A stretch of DNA of 64,000 nt from Fragilaria crotonensis (taxonomy: Eukaryota; Bacillariophyta; Fragilariophyceae; Fragilariales; Fragilariaceae). The notes under the pieces are model-generated. The model was not told where the DNA came from. It searched no databases and saw only the letters and a list, made by a program, of their open reading frames with translations. Within the stretch, counting starts at the first letter, position 1; the number at the start of each line of letters is the position of its first letter. The stretch covers positions 1 through 64,000 of the forward strand of contig JAKSYS010000061.1 of the NCBI GenBank assembly GCA_022925895.1, given 5' to 3'. This document shows, piece after piece, positions 19,284 to 30,112 of the stretch. The position numbers and the translations under genes were made by a program.

Positions 19284-20558
19284 GTGAAAATTCTTAATAG
19301 TATAAGTCTTCGTATTATCTTACAACGTTTATTAATTAGTTTAGGTGTCATTTTATTTATTCGAATTGGTAGCTTTCTTCCAATACCTGGAATTAATCAT
19401 ACAGATTTAGCTCTTTATATTCAAAATAATCCATTTGCAAGAAATATCGTAAGTACATTTTCGGGTAAAGATACATTTGTAATTGGACTCTTTACTTTAA
19501 ATATTTTCCCTTACATTAATGCCTCTATTTTTATTCAACTTATAGTAGCATTTTCTCCTTCTTTAGCAAAATTACAAAAAGAGGGAGATTTAAATGCTCG
19601 TAGATCACTAAACCGTTTAACCAGGTTTGTTACATTAATTTGGGCAATAATTCAAAGCATCGGACTAGGACTTTACTTAAGACCAATTTTATTTAATTGG
19701 AATACTCAATTATTATTAGAAATTGTTGTTTGGTTAACCACTGGGGCAATGATTGTTTTATGGTTAAGTGAATTAGTGACAGATTATGGTTTAGGTAATG
19801 GAGCTTCATTACTTATTTATACAAATATTGTTTCAAGTTTTCCAAATCTTTGTAAAACTTTGATAACTGAGAATTTAGATAATTTAACTCTTCCATCAAT
19901 AATTATTATTAGTGGTTTAATAATTCTTTCATTATGCGGTATTGTATTATTACAAGAAGGAGTAAGGCGAATACCGATTATTTCGTCAAAACAATTAAAT
20001 CAACGAAGAGTAGGGTCATCAAATTTAATAAATAATTATATTCCTGTTCGATTAAATCAAGCAGGAGTAATGCCAATTATTTTAACAACAACAGTTTTGG
20101 TTTTACCTGGTTATATTAGTAATTTAGGAATATTTCCTCAATTGAGTTTACCCATTAATAATATAGGCCTTCTTGGAAAAATTACTTACTGGGTCTTTTA
20201 TTTCGGTTTAATATTATTATTCAGTTCTTTTTATTCAACAATTGTTTTGAATCCCAAAGATATAGCTGACCAATTACAAAAAATGGCTGTAACAATTCCT
20301 GGAATCAGACCAGGTGTTCAAACTACATTTTATTTAAAAAAAGTAATGAATCGGTTAACAGTTTTAGGAGCAGTTATTTTGGCCTTGCTTGCAACTCTTC
20401 CTAACGTAATTGAAGTTATACTTCAAATCTCAAGTTTAAATGGATTAAGTACAACTTCATTGTTAATTATGGCAGGTGTTCTAGTAGATATTTCAAAAGA
20501 AGTTGATGATATTATATATTCAAATATTTACAAAAAAAAAAATACATTTAAATTATAA
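19284..20558 (+). CDS. secY: Preprotein translocase subunit SecY (GTG start)
   Basis: A 424-residue thylakoid Sec channel protein with about ten hydrophobic segments. Recognisable features are the plug region GSFLPIPGI near residue 29, the NIFPYINASIFIQL helix, and the cytosolic loop AVTIPGIRPGVQT. The first codon is GTG (19284) with no clear Shine-Dalgarno site. No upstream in-frame ATG exists within the short spacer. Its place between rps5 and rpl36 matches the bacterial spc operon. Confidence 0.95.
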   Translation: MKILNSISLRIILQRLLISLGVILFIRIGSFLPIPGINHTDLALYIQNNPFARNIVSTFSGKDTFVIGLFTLNIFPYINASIFIQLIVAFSPSLAKLQKEGDLNARRSLNRLTRFVTLIWAIIQSIGLGLYLRPILFNWNTQLLLEIVVWLTTGAMIVLWLSELVTDYGLGNGASLLIYTNIVSSFPNLCKTLITENLDNLTLPSIIIISGLIILSLCGIVLLQEGVRRIPIISSKQLNQRRVGSSNLINNYIPVRLNQAGVMPIILTTTVLVLPGYISNLGIFPQLSLPINNIGLLGKITYWVFYFGLILLFSSFYSTIVLNPKDIADQLQKMAVTIPGIRPGVQTTFYLKKVMNRLTVLGAVILALLATLPNVIEVILQISSLNGLSTTSLLIMAGVLVDISKEVDDIIYSNIYKKKNTFKL

Positions 20559-20570
20559 CTAAAATTTATA

Positions 20571-20684
20571 ATGAAAGTTCGTCCATCAGTTAAAAAAATG
20601 TGTGATAAATGTCGGGTAATTAAACGACATGGTAGAATTATGGTAATTTGTTCTAATCCAAAACATAAACAACGTCAGGGATAA
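20571..20684 (+). CDS. rpl36: 50S ribosomal protein L36
   Basis: A 37-residue zinc protein. It begins [19 protein letters not shown] and ends NPKHKQRQG. The Cys-Cys-Cys-His zinc-ligand set (CDKC, then IC and KH) is complete. It lies 12 nt after secY. Confidence 0.97.
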   Translation: MKVRPSVKKMCDKCRVIKRHGRIMVICSNPKHKQRQG

Positions 20685-20705
20685 TATTTAAAAGGAGTTA
20701 ATATA

Positions 20706-21083
20706 ATGGTTAGATTAGTTGGTGTTGATTTACCAAGAAATAAACGAATTGCATACGCTCTTACATATATTCATGGAATTGGTCTTACTTCGGCTAAAAA
20801 AATTATCGAAGTAGCAAATATTAATCCTGAAACAAGAACGAATGATATAACAACAGAAGAAACTGTAGCTTTACGTGAAGCAATAGAAGATCCAGCCTTA
20901 GATTTAAAATTAGAAGGTGATCTTAGAAGATTTAATGGTTTAAATATTAAACGATTAAATGAAATTAATTGTCATCGTGGAAAACGCCACCGTAATAGTC
21001 TTCCTGTTCGTGGCCAACGTACACGAACAAATGCAAGAGCAAGACGTGGCTCTAAAAAAACCGTTACAAATAAAAAGAAATAA
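20706..21083 (+). CDS. rps13: 30S ribosomal protein S13
   Basis: A 125-residue 30S head protein that contacts the P-site tRNA and 50S. It shows [20 protein letters not shown], the helix-hairpin-helix [10 protein letters not shown], and the C-terminal [16 protein letters not shown]. An AAAGGAG site precedes the ATG. Confidence 0.97.
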   Translation: MVRLVGVDLPRNKRIAYALTYIHGIGLTSAKKIIEVANINPETRTNDITTEETVALREAIEDPALDLKLEGDLRRFNGLNIKRLNEINCHRGKRHRNSLPVRGQRTRTNARARRGSKKTVTNKKK

Positions 21084-21119
21084 TAATATTTGAATTAACC
21101 ATTAAAGTTTTATTTTCCC

Positions 21120-21498
21120 ATGGCTCAAACAAATAAAAAAAGATAAAAATAATTTTGTTAAAGGGGTTGTTCATATTCAATCTACTTTTAACAATACTAT
21201 AGTAACAATTACTAATTTAGTAGGTGATACAGTTTCATGGGCTTCTGCTGGAAGTTCTGGTTTTAAAGGTGCACGAAAAAGTACACCATTTGCCGCACAA
21301 ACTGCAGCAGAAAAAGCTGCTCTTGAAGCAGTAAGTACTGGTATGAAAAGTGTTAATATTTTAGTGAAAGGTCAAGGATCGGGTCGTGAGACCGCTATTC
21401 GTGCTATTGAAGCAGCAGGATTTGAAATTAGTTCAATTGAAGATATTACATCTGTTCCACATAATGGCTGTCGACCTCCTAAAAAGCGTCGTGTTTAA
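21120..21498 (+). CDS. rps11: 30S ribosomal protein S11 (one-base frame break)
   Basis: Platform protein of the 30S subunit. From ATG 21120 the frame reads MAQTNKK and stops because the A run at 21135-21141 has seven bases where six are needed. The next frame holds essentially the whole protein: [38 protein letters not shown] and the end [14 protein letters not shown]. The corrected length is about 125 residues. A sequencing insertion is likely. Confidence 0.94.
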
Positions 21499-21533
21499 TT
21501 TTTAAATTTCTAATTAATTTTTAATATTTTAAG

Positions 21534-22487
21534 ATGAACAATTTATATTTTAAGCCTTTAAAATCAGAAAAACTTCAATCAGGTGTTTGTTATGGACAAT
21601 TTTTAATTAATCAATTAGAACCTGGGCAAGGAATAACTATTGGAAATCACTTAAGAAGAGTATTATTAGGTGATTTAGGAGGTACTGCAATATCTGCTGT
21701 TCGTATTGTCGGCATTCGACACGAGTTCGCAACTATTCCAGGAGTTCGAGAAGATATTTTAGAAATATTATTAAATCTGAAAGGTATAGTAATTAAAAGT
21801 AACACAACTGATGTTAAATTTGGTCGTTTAAAAGTCCAAGGTCCTTTAGTTGTTACTGCAGATTTAATTAGTTTGCCCACAGGATTAGAAATTGTTAATT
21901 CAAATCATTACATAGCTACAATTTCAACTTCGATCAATCTAGAAATAGAATTCAAAATTGAATATGGGACAGGTTATAAATTAGCATCACAGATGTTTAC
22001 AGATGAAGACAAAAATTTTCTTCAAATTGATAGTATATTTATGCCTGTTCAAAAAGTAAATTTTAAAATTGAAAACGTTTATGACAATGATAATTCTATT
22101 TCAGAAAGATTATTTATTGAAATTTGGACAAATGGAAGTATTAAACCTATTGATGCATTGAAAAAAGCTTGTCAACTCATCATTAATTTATTTACTTCTT
22201 TGATTGAAACAAAAAATACTCTAGAAATAATAGAACCAAAAACAAATAATGGTTCATTAAGTATAGAACCATATACAAATATTGCTATTGAAGAATTACA
22301 ATTATCAGTGCGTGCATATAATTGTTTAAAAAAAGCAAAAATAAATACTGTAGGAGATTTATTACAATATTCTCCTGAACAGTTACAAGAACTTAAAAAT
22401 TTTGGTCGAAAATCTGCTGACGAAGTATTTTCTACTTTAAAAAATAAATTAAATATTATTCTGAAAAAAAGTGTTCAGAATGATTAA
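21534..22487 (+). CDS. rpoA: RNA polymerase alpha subunit (PEP)
   Basis: A 317-residue alpha subunit of the plastid-encoded polymerase. The N-terminal dimerisation domain (about 1-225) has GQGITIGNHLRRVLLGDLGG. The C-terminal DNA/activator-binding domain (about 245-317) has LSVRAYNCLKKAKINTVGDL and LKNFGRKSADEV. Its partners rpoB, rpoC1 and rpoC2 are at the other end of the window. Embedding in the ribosomal block is ancestral. Confidence 0.97.
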   Translation: MNNLYFKPLKSEKLQSGVCYGQFLINQLEPGQGITIGNHLRRVLLGDLGGTAISAVRIVGIRHEFATIPGVREDILEILLNLKGIVIKSNTTDVKFGRLKVQGPLVVTADLISLPTGLEIVNSNHYIATISTSINLEIEFKIEYGTGYKLASQMFTDEDKNFLQIDSIFMPVQKVNFKIENVYDNDNSISERLFIEIWTNGSIKPIDALKKACQLIINLFTSLIETKNTLEIIEPKTNNGSLSIEPYTNIAIEELQLSVRAYNCLKKAKINTVGDLLQYSPEQLQELKNFGRKSADEVFSTLKNKLNIILKKSVQND

Positions 22488-22523
22488 TTTAATATTTCTA
22501 TTAAGTATTAATTAAAAAAATAT

Positions 22524-22982
22524 ATGAATTCCCTAAACAAAACATTTTTACCAAGTTCGAAATATGAAACTCGAAATTGGTTTATTATTGATTGTAAAGG
22601 TCAGAAGTTAGGACGTTTATCAACAATAATTGTAGCATTATTGAAAGGAAAAATTAAACCTCATTATTATCCTGCAACTGATATTGGTGATTATGTAATT
22701 TTAATAAACGCTGATGCAATAATTGTAAACAAAAATAGTAAACATTATATTGTTAATAATCCTGGTCGTGTTGGAAGTGCTTTAACAATTAAAAATGCTA
22801 TTGATTCGCTTCCACAACTAACTATTGAGAGATCAATCAAAGGTATGTTATCTACGACAGAAACAAAGCGTTTAATGAGACGCTTAAATATATATACTGA
22901 TGAAAATCATCCTCACATGGCACAAAATCCAATTAAATTGGATTTAACTAATATGTCTTTTGATAATAAAATAAATCTATAA
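22524..22982 (+). CDS. rpl13: 50S ribosomal protein L13
   Basis: A 152-residue early 50S assembly protein. It has NWFIIDCKGQKLGRLSTIIV, the conserved GDYVILINADAI and a C-terminal HPHMAQNPIKLDL. Intact, followed by rps9 as in bacteria. Confidence 0.97.
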   Translation: MNSLNKTFLPSSKYETRNWFIIDCKGQKLGRLSTIIVALLKGKIKPHYYPATDIGDYVILINADAIIVNKNSKHYIVNNPGRVGSALTIKNAIDSLPQLTIERSIKGMLSTTETKRLMRRLNIYTDENHPHMAQNPIKLDLTNMSFDNKINL

Positions 22983-23047
22983 ATTAGATTTATAACTTTA
23001 AGTAAAAAAGACATTACAAACTAAGTATTAATTAAATTTAAAATTCT

Positions 23048-23465
23048 ATGAATACTGATACAAAATTAGTTTTTCAAAAACATAATATCGGACTGGGAAA
23101 ACGCAAAGAAGCCGTGGCTCGTGTTTTTTTAGTTCCTGGTGGTGGTAAAATTATTATCAACAAAGTTCCTGGAGAAAAGTATTTACAATATAATCCCAGT
23201 TACCTAAATATGGTAAAAGCTCCTTTAGAAAAATTGCAATTAGAAACTCAATTTGATATCATTGCAATAGTTAAAGGTGGTGGTCTTACAGGTCAAACAG
23301 AAGCAATTCAGTTAGGCGTTGCTAGACTGTTATGTAAAATAGAAGCTACAAATCGTCAAATTTTAAAACCTTATGGATTTTTAACGCGTGATGCACGAAT
23401 TAAAGAACGTAAAAAAATATGGTTTAAGAAAAGCACGAAAAGCACCACAATACTCTAAACGTTAA
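23048..23465 (+). CDS. rps9: 30S ribosomal protein S9 (one-base frame break at 3' end)
   Basis: S9 reaches the P-site tRNA with its basic C-terminal tail. The frame is normal (GLGKRKEAVARVFLVPGGGK and GLTGQTEAIQLGVARLL) to the seven-A run at 23411-23417. As written it ends in a foreign tail at 23458. With six A it reads KKYGLRKARKAPQYSKR and stops at 23465, giving 138 residues and the conserved KAPQYSKR ending. Confidence 0.95.
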
Positions 23466-23486
23466 TTTAATAATTATAGAAAGAAT

Positions 23487-23702
23487 ATGCCAAAACCTGA
23501 TCTACATCCTCAATGGTTTACTGAAACACCTATACTTTGTGATGGAAAGCCACTTTGTCTTATTGGTTCTACAAGACGTGAATTACAAATTGATATATGG
23601 TTAGCAAACCACCCTTTTTATAATGATTCTGCTGTGATGATTGATAGCGAAGGGCGAGTGGAGAAATTTATGAAAAAATATCAATTAGATTACACTGATT
23701 AA
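23487..23702 (+). CDS. rpl31: 50S ribosomal protein L31
   Basis: A 71-residue L31 that bridges the subunits. It shows KPDLHPQWF, GSTRRELQIDIWLANHPFY and EGRVEKFMKKY. Two cysteines (CDGKPLC) are present, but the full four-Cys zinc site of the bacterial zinc-binding form is not complete. Confidence 0.94.
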   Translation: MPKPDLHPQWFTETPILCDGKPLCLIGSTRRELQIDIWLANHPFYNDSAVMIDSEGRVEKFMKKYQLDYTD

Positions 23703-23737
23703 TAAAAAACTAGATCTTAATTTAAAAGTTAAATTAT

Positions 23738-24118
23738 ATGCCAACAATACAACAATTAGTTCGTTCAAGACGTATTCAAATAAAAAAGAAAACTAAATGC
23801 CCAGCTCTAGTAAAATGCCCACAACGAAGAGGTGTTTGTACAAGAGTTTATACAACAACACCAAAAAAACCTAACTCAGCGATTCGAAAAGTAGCAAGGG
23901 TACGTTTGACTTCAGGATTTGAAGTTACAGCATACATACCAGGAATTGGCCATAATTTACAAGAACACTCTGTTGTTTTAATTCGTGGGGGAAGGGTTAA
24001 AGATTTACCTGGTGTTCGTTATCATATAATTCGTGGAGCATTAGATACCGGTGGTGTTAAATCTAGAACTCAAGGCCGTTCAAAATATGGTGTAAAAAAA
24101 CCAAAAGGTGATAAATAA
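23738..24118 (+). CDS. rps12: 30S ribosomal protein S12
   Basis: A 126-residue decoding-site protein in one uninterrupted exon, unlike the trans-spliced land-plant gene. It has [35 protein letters not shown] and [13 protein letters not shown], which contain the loops where streptomycin-resistance mutations map. Confidence 0.98.
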   Translation: MPTIQQLVRSRRIQIKKKTKCPALVKCPQRRGVCTRVYTTTPKKPNSAIRKVARVRLTSGFEVTAYIPGIGHNLQEHSVVLIRGGRVKDLPGVRYHIIRGALDTGGVKSRTQGRSKYGVKKPKGDK

Positions 24119-24153
24119 AAATATATATTTATATAAATATTAAATAAATAATT

Positions 24154-24625
24154 ATGTCTCGTCGAAATATTTCAAAAAAAACGATTTCCACAACCAGATT
24201 CACTTTACAATAGTTATCTTGTAAGTTTACTTATTGCCCGAATTTTAAAATCAGGTAAAAAGAATTTAGCTAAAAATATTGTCTATCAAGCGTTCGAAAT
24301 AATTAACAAAAAAACTGATCAAGATCCTTTAGCAGTTTTTGAAAAAGCGATTCAAAATTCTAGCCCTCTTGTTGAAGTTAAAGCAAGACGTGTTGGTGGA
24401 TCTACTTATCAAGTTCCTATTGAAGTTAGTGGATTCAGGGCTACCAATCTTTCATTACGTTGGATTATAAGATATTCTAATCAACGAGTGGGTAGATCTA
24501 TGGCTATTAAATTAGCTAATGAAATTATTGACACATCGAATGAAATTGGTAATACTATAAAGAAAAAAGAAGAAACACATAAAATGGCAGAAGCAAATAA
24601 AGCTTTTGCACATTTCCGCTACTAG
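24154..24625 (+). CDS. rps7: 30S ribosomal protein S7 (one-base frame break)
   Basis: S7 initiates assembly of the 30S head. The first codons MSRRNISKK end in an eight-A run at 24174-24181 where seven are needed. The next frame carries [39 protein letters not shown] and the end [11 protein letters not shown]. The corrected length is 156 residues. Followed by tufA as in the str operon, but without fusA. Confidence 0.94.
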
Positions 24626-24704
24626 GAATAAATTTAAAATCTCGCTAAAAGCCTAAAAGTATTCTCTATTTATATATAAACAAATTAAATTTAAAAATTA
24701 AATT

Positions 24705-25933
24705 ATGGCACGTGAAAAATTTGAACGTACAAAACCCCATGTTAATATTGGAACAATAGGCCACGTTGATCATGGTAAAACTACATTAACCGCTGCAATT
24801 ACAGCAACAATGGCATTAGAAGGTAATGGTGTAGCGAAAGCGTATTCTGATATTGATGGTGCTCCAGAAGAACGTGCTCGTGGTATTACTATTAATACAG
24901 CTCACGTTGAGTATGAAACAGAAGCACGTCATTATGCACACGTAGATTGTCCAGGTCACGCAGATTACGTAAAAATATGATTACGGGTGCTGCTCAAATG
25001 GACGGTGCTATTTTAGTAGTATCGGCTGCCGACGGTCCAATGCCACAAACACGTGAACATATTTTATTAGCTAAACAAGTAGGTGTTCCTGATATCGTAG
25101 TATTCTTAAATAAAGAAGATCAAGTTGATGATGCAGAATTATTAGAATTAGTTGAATTAGAAGTTCGTGAGCTTCTTTCTGCATATGATTTCCCTGGTGA
25201 TGATATACCAATTTGTCCAGGTTCAGCATTACAAGCTATTGAAGTAATTTCATCTAATCCTGAAGTTCGTCGTGGTGATAATCCATGGGTTGATAAAATT
25301 TACGCTTTAATGGATGCTGTTGATGCTTATATTCCAACTCCTGTTCGTGATACAGAAAAAACTTTTTTAATGGCAATTGAAGACGTTTTCTCTATTACTG
25401 GTCGTGGTACTGTATCTACAGGTCGTATCGAACGTGGTATTATTAAAGTAGGTGATAGTGTTGAAATCGTTGGTATTAGAGATACAAAAACAACAACAAT
25501 TACTGGTATTGAAATGTTCCAAAAAACTTTAGATGAAGGTTTTGCTGGAGATAACGTAGGTATTTTATTACGTGGTACAACACGTGATGATATTGAACGT
25601 GGTATGGTATTATCAAAACCAGGTACAATCACACCTCATACACTTTTTGAATCTGAAGTATACGTTTTAACAAAAGATGAAGGTGGCCGTCATACACCAT
25701 TCTTTACAGGTTACCGTCCTCAATTCTATGTAAGAACTACTGACGTAACAGGTGCTATTACTAAATTTACATCAGATGATGGTACAACTGTTGAAATGGT
25801 AATGCCTGGAGATCGTATCAAAATGACTGCTGAATTAATTTATCCAGTAGCAATTGAAGAAGGTATGCGATTTGCGATTCGTGAAGGTGGTCGTACAATT
25901 GGAGCAGGTGTTGTTTCTAAAATTGTTAAATAA
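24705..25933 (+). CDS. tufA: Elongation factor Tu (one-base frame break)
   Basis: EF-Tu delivers aminoacyl-tRNA to the ribosome. The GTPase motifs are G1 GHVDHGKT, G3 DCPGH (about residue 81) and G4 NKED. The run at 24971-24975 has five A where six are needed for [17 protein letters not shown], so the gene appears as two ORFs. Adding one base gives 409 residues, the normal length, with domains 2 and 3 complete through [10 protein letters not shown]. The break falls within the G domain, so an uncorrected product could not work. Confidence 0.96.
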
Positions 25934-25948
25934 TTAATTTTATTCTTT

Positions 25949-26278
25949 ATGGTAAACTCAAAAATTCGGGTCAGATTAGAATCTTTTAATCATGAATTAT
26001 TAAATTCATCATGCAATAAAATGATGAATATTGTACAAAATATCGAATTAAATTCCGTAGGAATTGTTAAATTACCCACACAAAAGCGAATTTATTGTGT
26101 CTTACGATCACCTCATGTAGATAAAGATTCAAGAGAGCACTTTGAAGTTCGTACTCATAAAAGAATTTTAGAAATTTATTACAATTCTGATAATAATGAT
26201 AACTTATTTGATTTATTATCAAAAGCAGATTTACCTTCAGGTGTGTTTTATAAATTAGCTGTGTCAAATTCAAATTAA
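25949..26278 (+). CDS. rps10: 30S ribosomal protein S10
   Basis: A 109-residue S10. It shows KIRVRLESFNHELLNSSC, the loop block VKLPTQKRIYCVLRSPHVDK, and DSREHFEVRTHKRILEIY. It is 15 nt after tufA and closes the ribosomal-protein block, which is the usual red-lineage order. Confidence 0.97.
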   Translation: MVNSKIRVRLESFNHELLNSSCNKMMNIVQNIELNSVGIVKLPTQKRIYCVLRSPHVDKDSREHFEVRTHKRILEIYYNSDNNDNLFDLLSKADLPSGVFYKLAVSNSN

Positions 26279-26284
26279 AATGAT

Positions 26285-26320
26285 TTAAAATGTTGGACTA
26301 ACAAAAGTCCAACATTTTAA
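26285..26320 (+). terminator. Terminator after rps10
   Basis: Perfect 15-bp stem (26285-26299 with 26306-26320) and a 6-nt loop, 6 nt after the rps10 stop. It marks the end of the 16.5-kb ribosomal-protein block. Confidence 0.75.
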
Positions 26321-26324
26321 ACTG

Positions 26325-26354
26325 TTGAAATTTATAAATTAATAATGGTACAAT
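26325..26354 (+). promoter_or_regulatory. Candidate promoter for trnC
   Basis: TTGAAA (26325-26330) and TACAAT (26349-26354) with an 18-nt spacer. The tRNA starts at 26381. It lies directly after the rps10 terminator, as expected for an independent transcription unit. Confidence 0.45.
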
Positions 26355-26380
26355 CCCTTTTTATAACTATTTCAATAATA

Positions 26381-26451
26381 GGCGGTATGGCCAAGTGGTA
26401 AGGCAGTGGATTGCAAATCCTCGATCCCCAGTTCGAATCTGGGTGTCGCCT
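26381..26451 (+). tRNA. trnC(GCA): tRNA-Cys (GCA)
   Basis: Cloverleaf with acceptor GGCGGTA, anticodon loop TTGCAAA (anticodon GCA) and T loop GTTCGAATC. It lies between rps10 and clpC. Confidence 0.94.
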
Positions 26452-26510
26452 AGATATATTTTAAAATAACACCTTCTAGTAATAAACATTTTAAAAATAT
26501 TAATAAATTT

Positions 26511-26539
26511 TTGCACTAAGTTGTATAATGTTATATAGA
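26511..26539 (+). promoter_or_regulatory. Candidate promoter for clpC
   Basis: TTGCAC (26511-26516) and TATAGA (26534-26539) with a 17-nt spacer, about 195 nt upstream of the clpC ATG. In DNA this AT-rich such pairs arise by chance, so this is tentative. Confidence 0.3.
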
Positions 26540-26734
26540 ATATAATAATAACTCATTTCAATTTATTAGTGTTCGATATAAGGTTACTTTACCTTGAACT
26601 TTATATATTTTAAAAGTAACTTATTGTAGATAGTCTTAGTAATTTATGATACTATTTACTATTACACAAATAGAAAAAATTATTTTATCAGTAGTAGATC
26701 AAAAGTATTTTTTAAATAAAAGGAAAATTAAATT

Positions 26735-29360
26735 ATGTTTGAACGCTTTACCGAAGGCGCAATTAAAGTTATCATGCTATCTCAGGAAGAAGCACGAAGA
26801 ATGGGGCATAACTTCGTCGGAACTGAACAGTTACTTTTAGGGGTAATTGGACAACGCCATGGGATTGGTGCAAAAGCTTTGAAAAAAATGAAAGTTTCAT
26901 TAAAAAAAGCTCGAAAAGAAATTGAAATGTATATTGGTAGAGGAACAGGGTTTGTTGCTTCTGAAATACCTTTTACACCTCGAGCTAAACGCGTTTTAGA
27001 AATGGCTGTAAATGAAGGTAAAGATCTTGGCCAAAATTTTGTAGGAACAGAACATATCCTATTAGCTTTATTAGGTGAAACGGATGGTGTTGCTATGCGT
27101 ACTTTAGATAAATTAGGTGTCGATACTAAAAAGTTACGTGATATCATTTTTAGTTATATTGAAGAAACACAAGAAGAAATTTTACGTCCATTAACCCAAG
27201 CGGAAAAATTTTTGTTAGAACGTGAGCGTAAAGGTAGCCAAACACCGACTCTAGATGAATTCTCAGAAAATATTACAAAAGAGGCCGTTGATGGTAAATT
27301 AGATCCAGTTATCGGAAGAGAAAAAGAAATAAACGATTTAATTGCTGTATTAGCAAGAAGAACAAAAAAATAATCCAGTTTTAATTGGCGAACCGGGTGT
27401 AGGTAAAACAGCAGTTGCTGAAGGTTTAGCACAATTAATTTTAAATGAAAATGTGCCAGATTTTTTAGACGGTAGTTTAATTATGGCATTAGATTTGGGA
27501 TCAATCTTAGCAGGTACAAAATATCGTGGTGAATTTGAAGAAAGATTAAAAAGAATTGTAGAAGAAGTTCAAAACGACAGTGCTGTCATCATTGTAATTG
27601 ATGAAATTCATACTTTAGTAGGTGCAGGTGCTGCTGAAGGTGCAGTTGACGCAGCTAATATTTTGAAACCCGCACTAGCACGTGGTAAATTCCGTTGTAT
27701 TGGTGCAACAACAAAAGACGAATATAGAAAATATATTGAGCGTGATCCAGCTTTAGAACGTCGATTCCAGCCAGTTTTAGTAGAAGAACCAAGTGTTGGT
27801 ACAACCATTGAAATCTTACAAGGGTTAAAACCTAAATTTGAACAACATCATACATTAACATACGAACGCAAAGCTATTGAACAGGCAGCGATTTTATCTG
27901 ATAAATATATACCAGATCGTTTTTTACCAGATAAAGCGATTGATGTATTAGATGAATCCGGTGCCCGGGTTAGATTGGAAAATCGTCGATTACCTGAAGG
28001 ATTACGTAATTTAATGAATGAACTTCAAACAGTAATCAAAGAAAAAGAGAATTCGATGAAAACTCATAATTTTCCGCTTGCTCAAAACCAATTTGATAGA
28101 GAAATGGAATTACGTACTCATATTCGTATTATGAAACAATCTGCATTAGCAGATGAAATGCGCGGATTTAATAGAAAAGAAATTGATAAAGTTTTAGAGA
28201 ATGATGTTGCAAATGTTGTTTCTAATTGGACAGGTGTTCCGGTTAATAAAATTACTGGGTCTGAGTCTGAACGTTTATTACAAATGGAGCAAATTATTCG
28301 TGAACGAATTATAGGCCAACAACAAGCTGTAATTTCTGTCTCAAATGCTATTCGTCGTGCACGTGTAGGGTTACGAAATCCTAATCGTCCTATTGCCAGT
28401 TTTATTTTTGCAGGTCCTACTGGTGTTGGAAAAACAGAATTAACAAAAGCAGTAGCAGAGTACATGTTTGGTGATGAGAATAGTATGATTCGTTTAGATA
28501 TGTCTGAGTATATGGAGAAACATACCGTAGCTAAATTAATCGGTTCACCTCCAGGTTACGTAGGTTATAATGAAGGTGGTCAATTGACAGAAGCCGTTCG
28601 TACAAAACCATATTCAGTAGTTTTATTAGATGAGGTTGAAAAGGCTCATCCGGATGTATTTAATTTATTGTTACAAATTTTAGATGATGGTAGACTTACA
28701 GATTCTAAAGGTAGAGTAATTGATTTTACAAATACTATGATTGTTATGACAACTAATTTAGGTTCAAAAATTATTGAACGAGAAAGTGGTGTTCAATCAA
28801 AAGATGATGTTAAATCATCAGGACTTAAATTAATGATTAATGATAATCCTTTTGGAGACTGGGAACCTGAAACTGAAGTAGAAAAAGATGCGGAAATTGT
28901 AAGAAAAGTAAACAAATTAGTAAAAGAAGAACTTAAAAATTTCTTCCGTCCAGAGTTTCTTAACCGTATTGATGAAATTATTGTATTTAATCACTTGTCA
29001 AAACATGACATTTGGGACATTTCAGCAATCATGATTAAACAATTAATTGATCGTTTAAAAGATAAAGGCATTAACCTAGTTGTAAGTGAACCTGTAAGAG
29101 CATTATTAGTAGAAGAAGGTAATGATCCTATTTATGGAGCACGACCATTACGCCGAGTGATTATGCATTATTTAGAAGACCAATTAGCTGAACGTTGTTT
29201 ATCTGAAGATTTAAAACCTGGTACCAGTATCATTGTTACACGTAAAACGTTAAAACAATTAAAAGCTGAAATGAAGGCAACAAAAGAGGTTGGTGAAGTC
29301 CGTGATATTTTAAATACTGCGGTAGTAACATCAAGTACAGACAAAACTGGACGAAAATGA
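26735..29360 (+). CDS. clpC: ClpC, Hsp100 ATPase of the stromal Clp protease (one-base frame break)
   Basis: AAA+ unfoldase that feeds substrates to ClpP and helps at the import machinery. The N-domain (1-150) has the two repeats [20 protein letters not shown] and [15 protein letters not shown]. The run at 27364-27370 has seven A where six are needed, just before the first Walker A (IGEPGVGKT, about residue 218). The second ATPase domain has [10 protein letters not shown] and [12 protein letters not shown]. The corrected length is 874 residues. The stop overlaps the next ORF in the arrangement ATGA. Confidence 0.95.
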
Positions 29361-30076
29361 TGGTTAATCGCCTATTTAGTGGGTCGGGAGATTCTAATGA
29401 GTTTAATACCAATTCGACTAAGACAGTAAATGATGTTACGGCAGAATTAGAAAAAGTAGAAAACTTTACAAATATGCGGGATAGATTTGAATATTTAGAT
29501 CAAGAATATGAAAATCCTTTTGGAATTCCAGATGATGAAACTTACACGGATGAGATAGCTATTGAAATTGATACAAGTAGTGTTAATTTAAATATTAATG
29601 TTAATGACGATGTAGACCAATCTTTAGATGATCCATTAGGTCAATGGGAAAAACCAAAACGACCTGAACGTGAACGTATATTACCTTCTTCATTAGCCCC
29701 AGAAATTGTTGATGAAAAAACTGAAACTAGTATAGCTAAAACCAAGAGTGAAGTTGTTGAATATGATTTTAAACCAGTATTTAAACGTTTACGATTCCCT
29801 AATATTAAAAACCCAATAGTACGATTCTTTGTAAGTATTATTAAAAATGGTCTTTACTTAGCTTTATATGTTATTAGATTTATAGCATTTGCACGTCATA
29901 GATTACCAAAAGATATTGTCAATGGTGTAACAGGTTTACTGTTTGGTAAAATGTGGTTACAACAACGACCAATTAAAACGACTTACTTATTAAGAATGTA
30001 CAATGATATAGTTAAAGAAAATAGAACTAAAGCTAAAGAAACTAGAGACAAAAATAAACAAAAAGATAATGAATAA
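29357..30076 (+). CDS. ycf90: Conserved-type plastid ORF of 239 aa downstream of clpC, probable Ycf90
   Basis: It overlaps the clpC stop by 4 nt (ATGA), so the two are probably translationally coupled. The first 150 residues are acidic and look disordered (rich in D, E, N, T). Residues about 150-190 form a basic amphipathic to hydrophobic stretch ([20 protein letters not shown]) that may bind or span a membrane. The last 40 residues are strongly basic ([18 protein letters not shown]). I identify no domain. The name ycf90 rests on my memory of diatom gene order and should be checked. Confidence 0.6.
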   Translation: MMVNRLFSGSGDSNEFNTNSTKTVNDVTAELEKVENFTNMRDRFEYLDQEYENPFGIPDDETYTDEIAIEIDTSSVNLNINVNDDVDQSLDDPLGQWEKPKRPERERILPSSLAPEIVDEKTETSIAKTKSEVVEYDFKPVFKRLRFPNIKNPIVRFFVSIIKNGLYLALYVIRFIAFARHRLPKDIVNGVTGLLFGKMWLQQRPIKTTYLLRMYNDIVKENRTKAKETRDKNKQKDNE

Positions 30077-30112
30077 TTTTTAAAAAATATTATAAAAATT
30101 ATTAAATTTTAA

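Noticed and set aside
26646-26840. 64-codon ORF across the clpC start
   Set aside because: It overlaps the clpC N-terminal domain in another frame and has no independent support.
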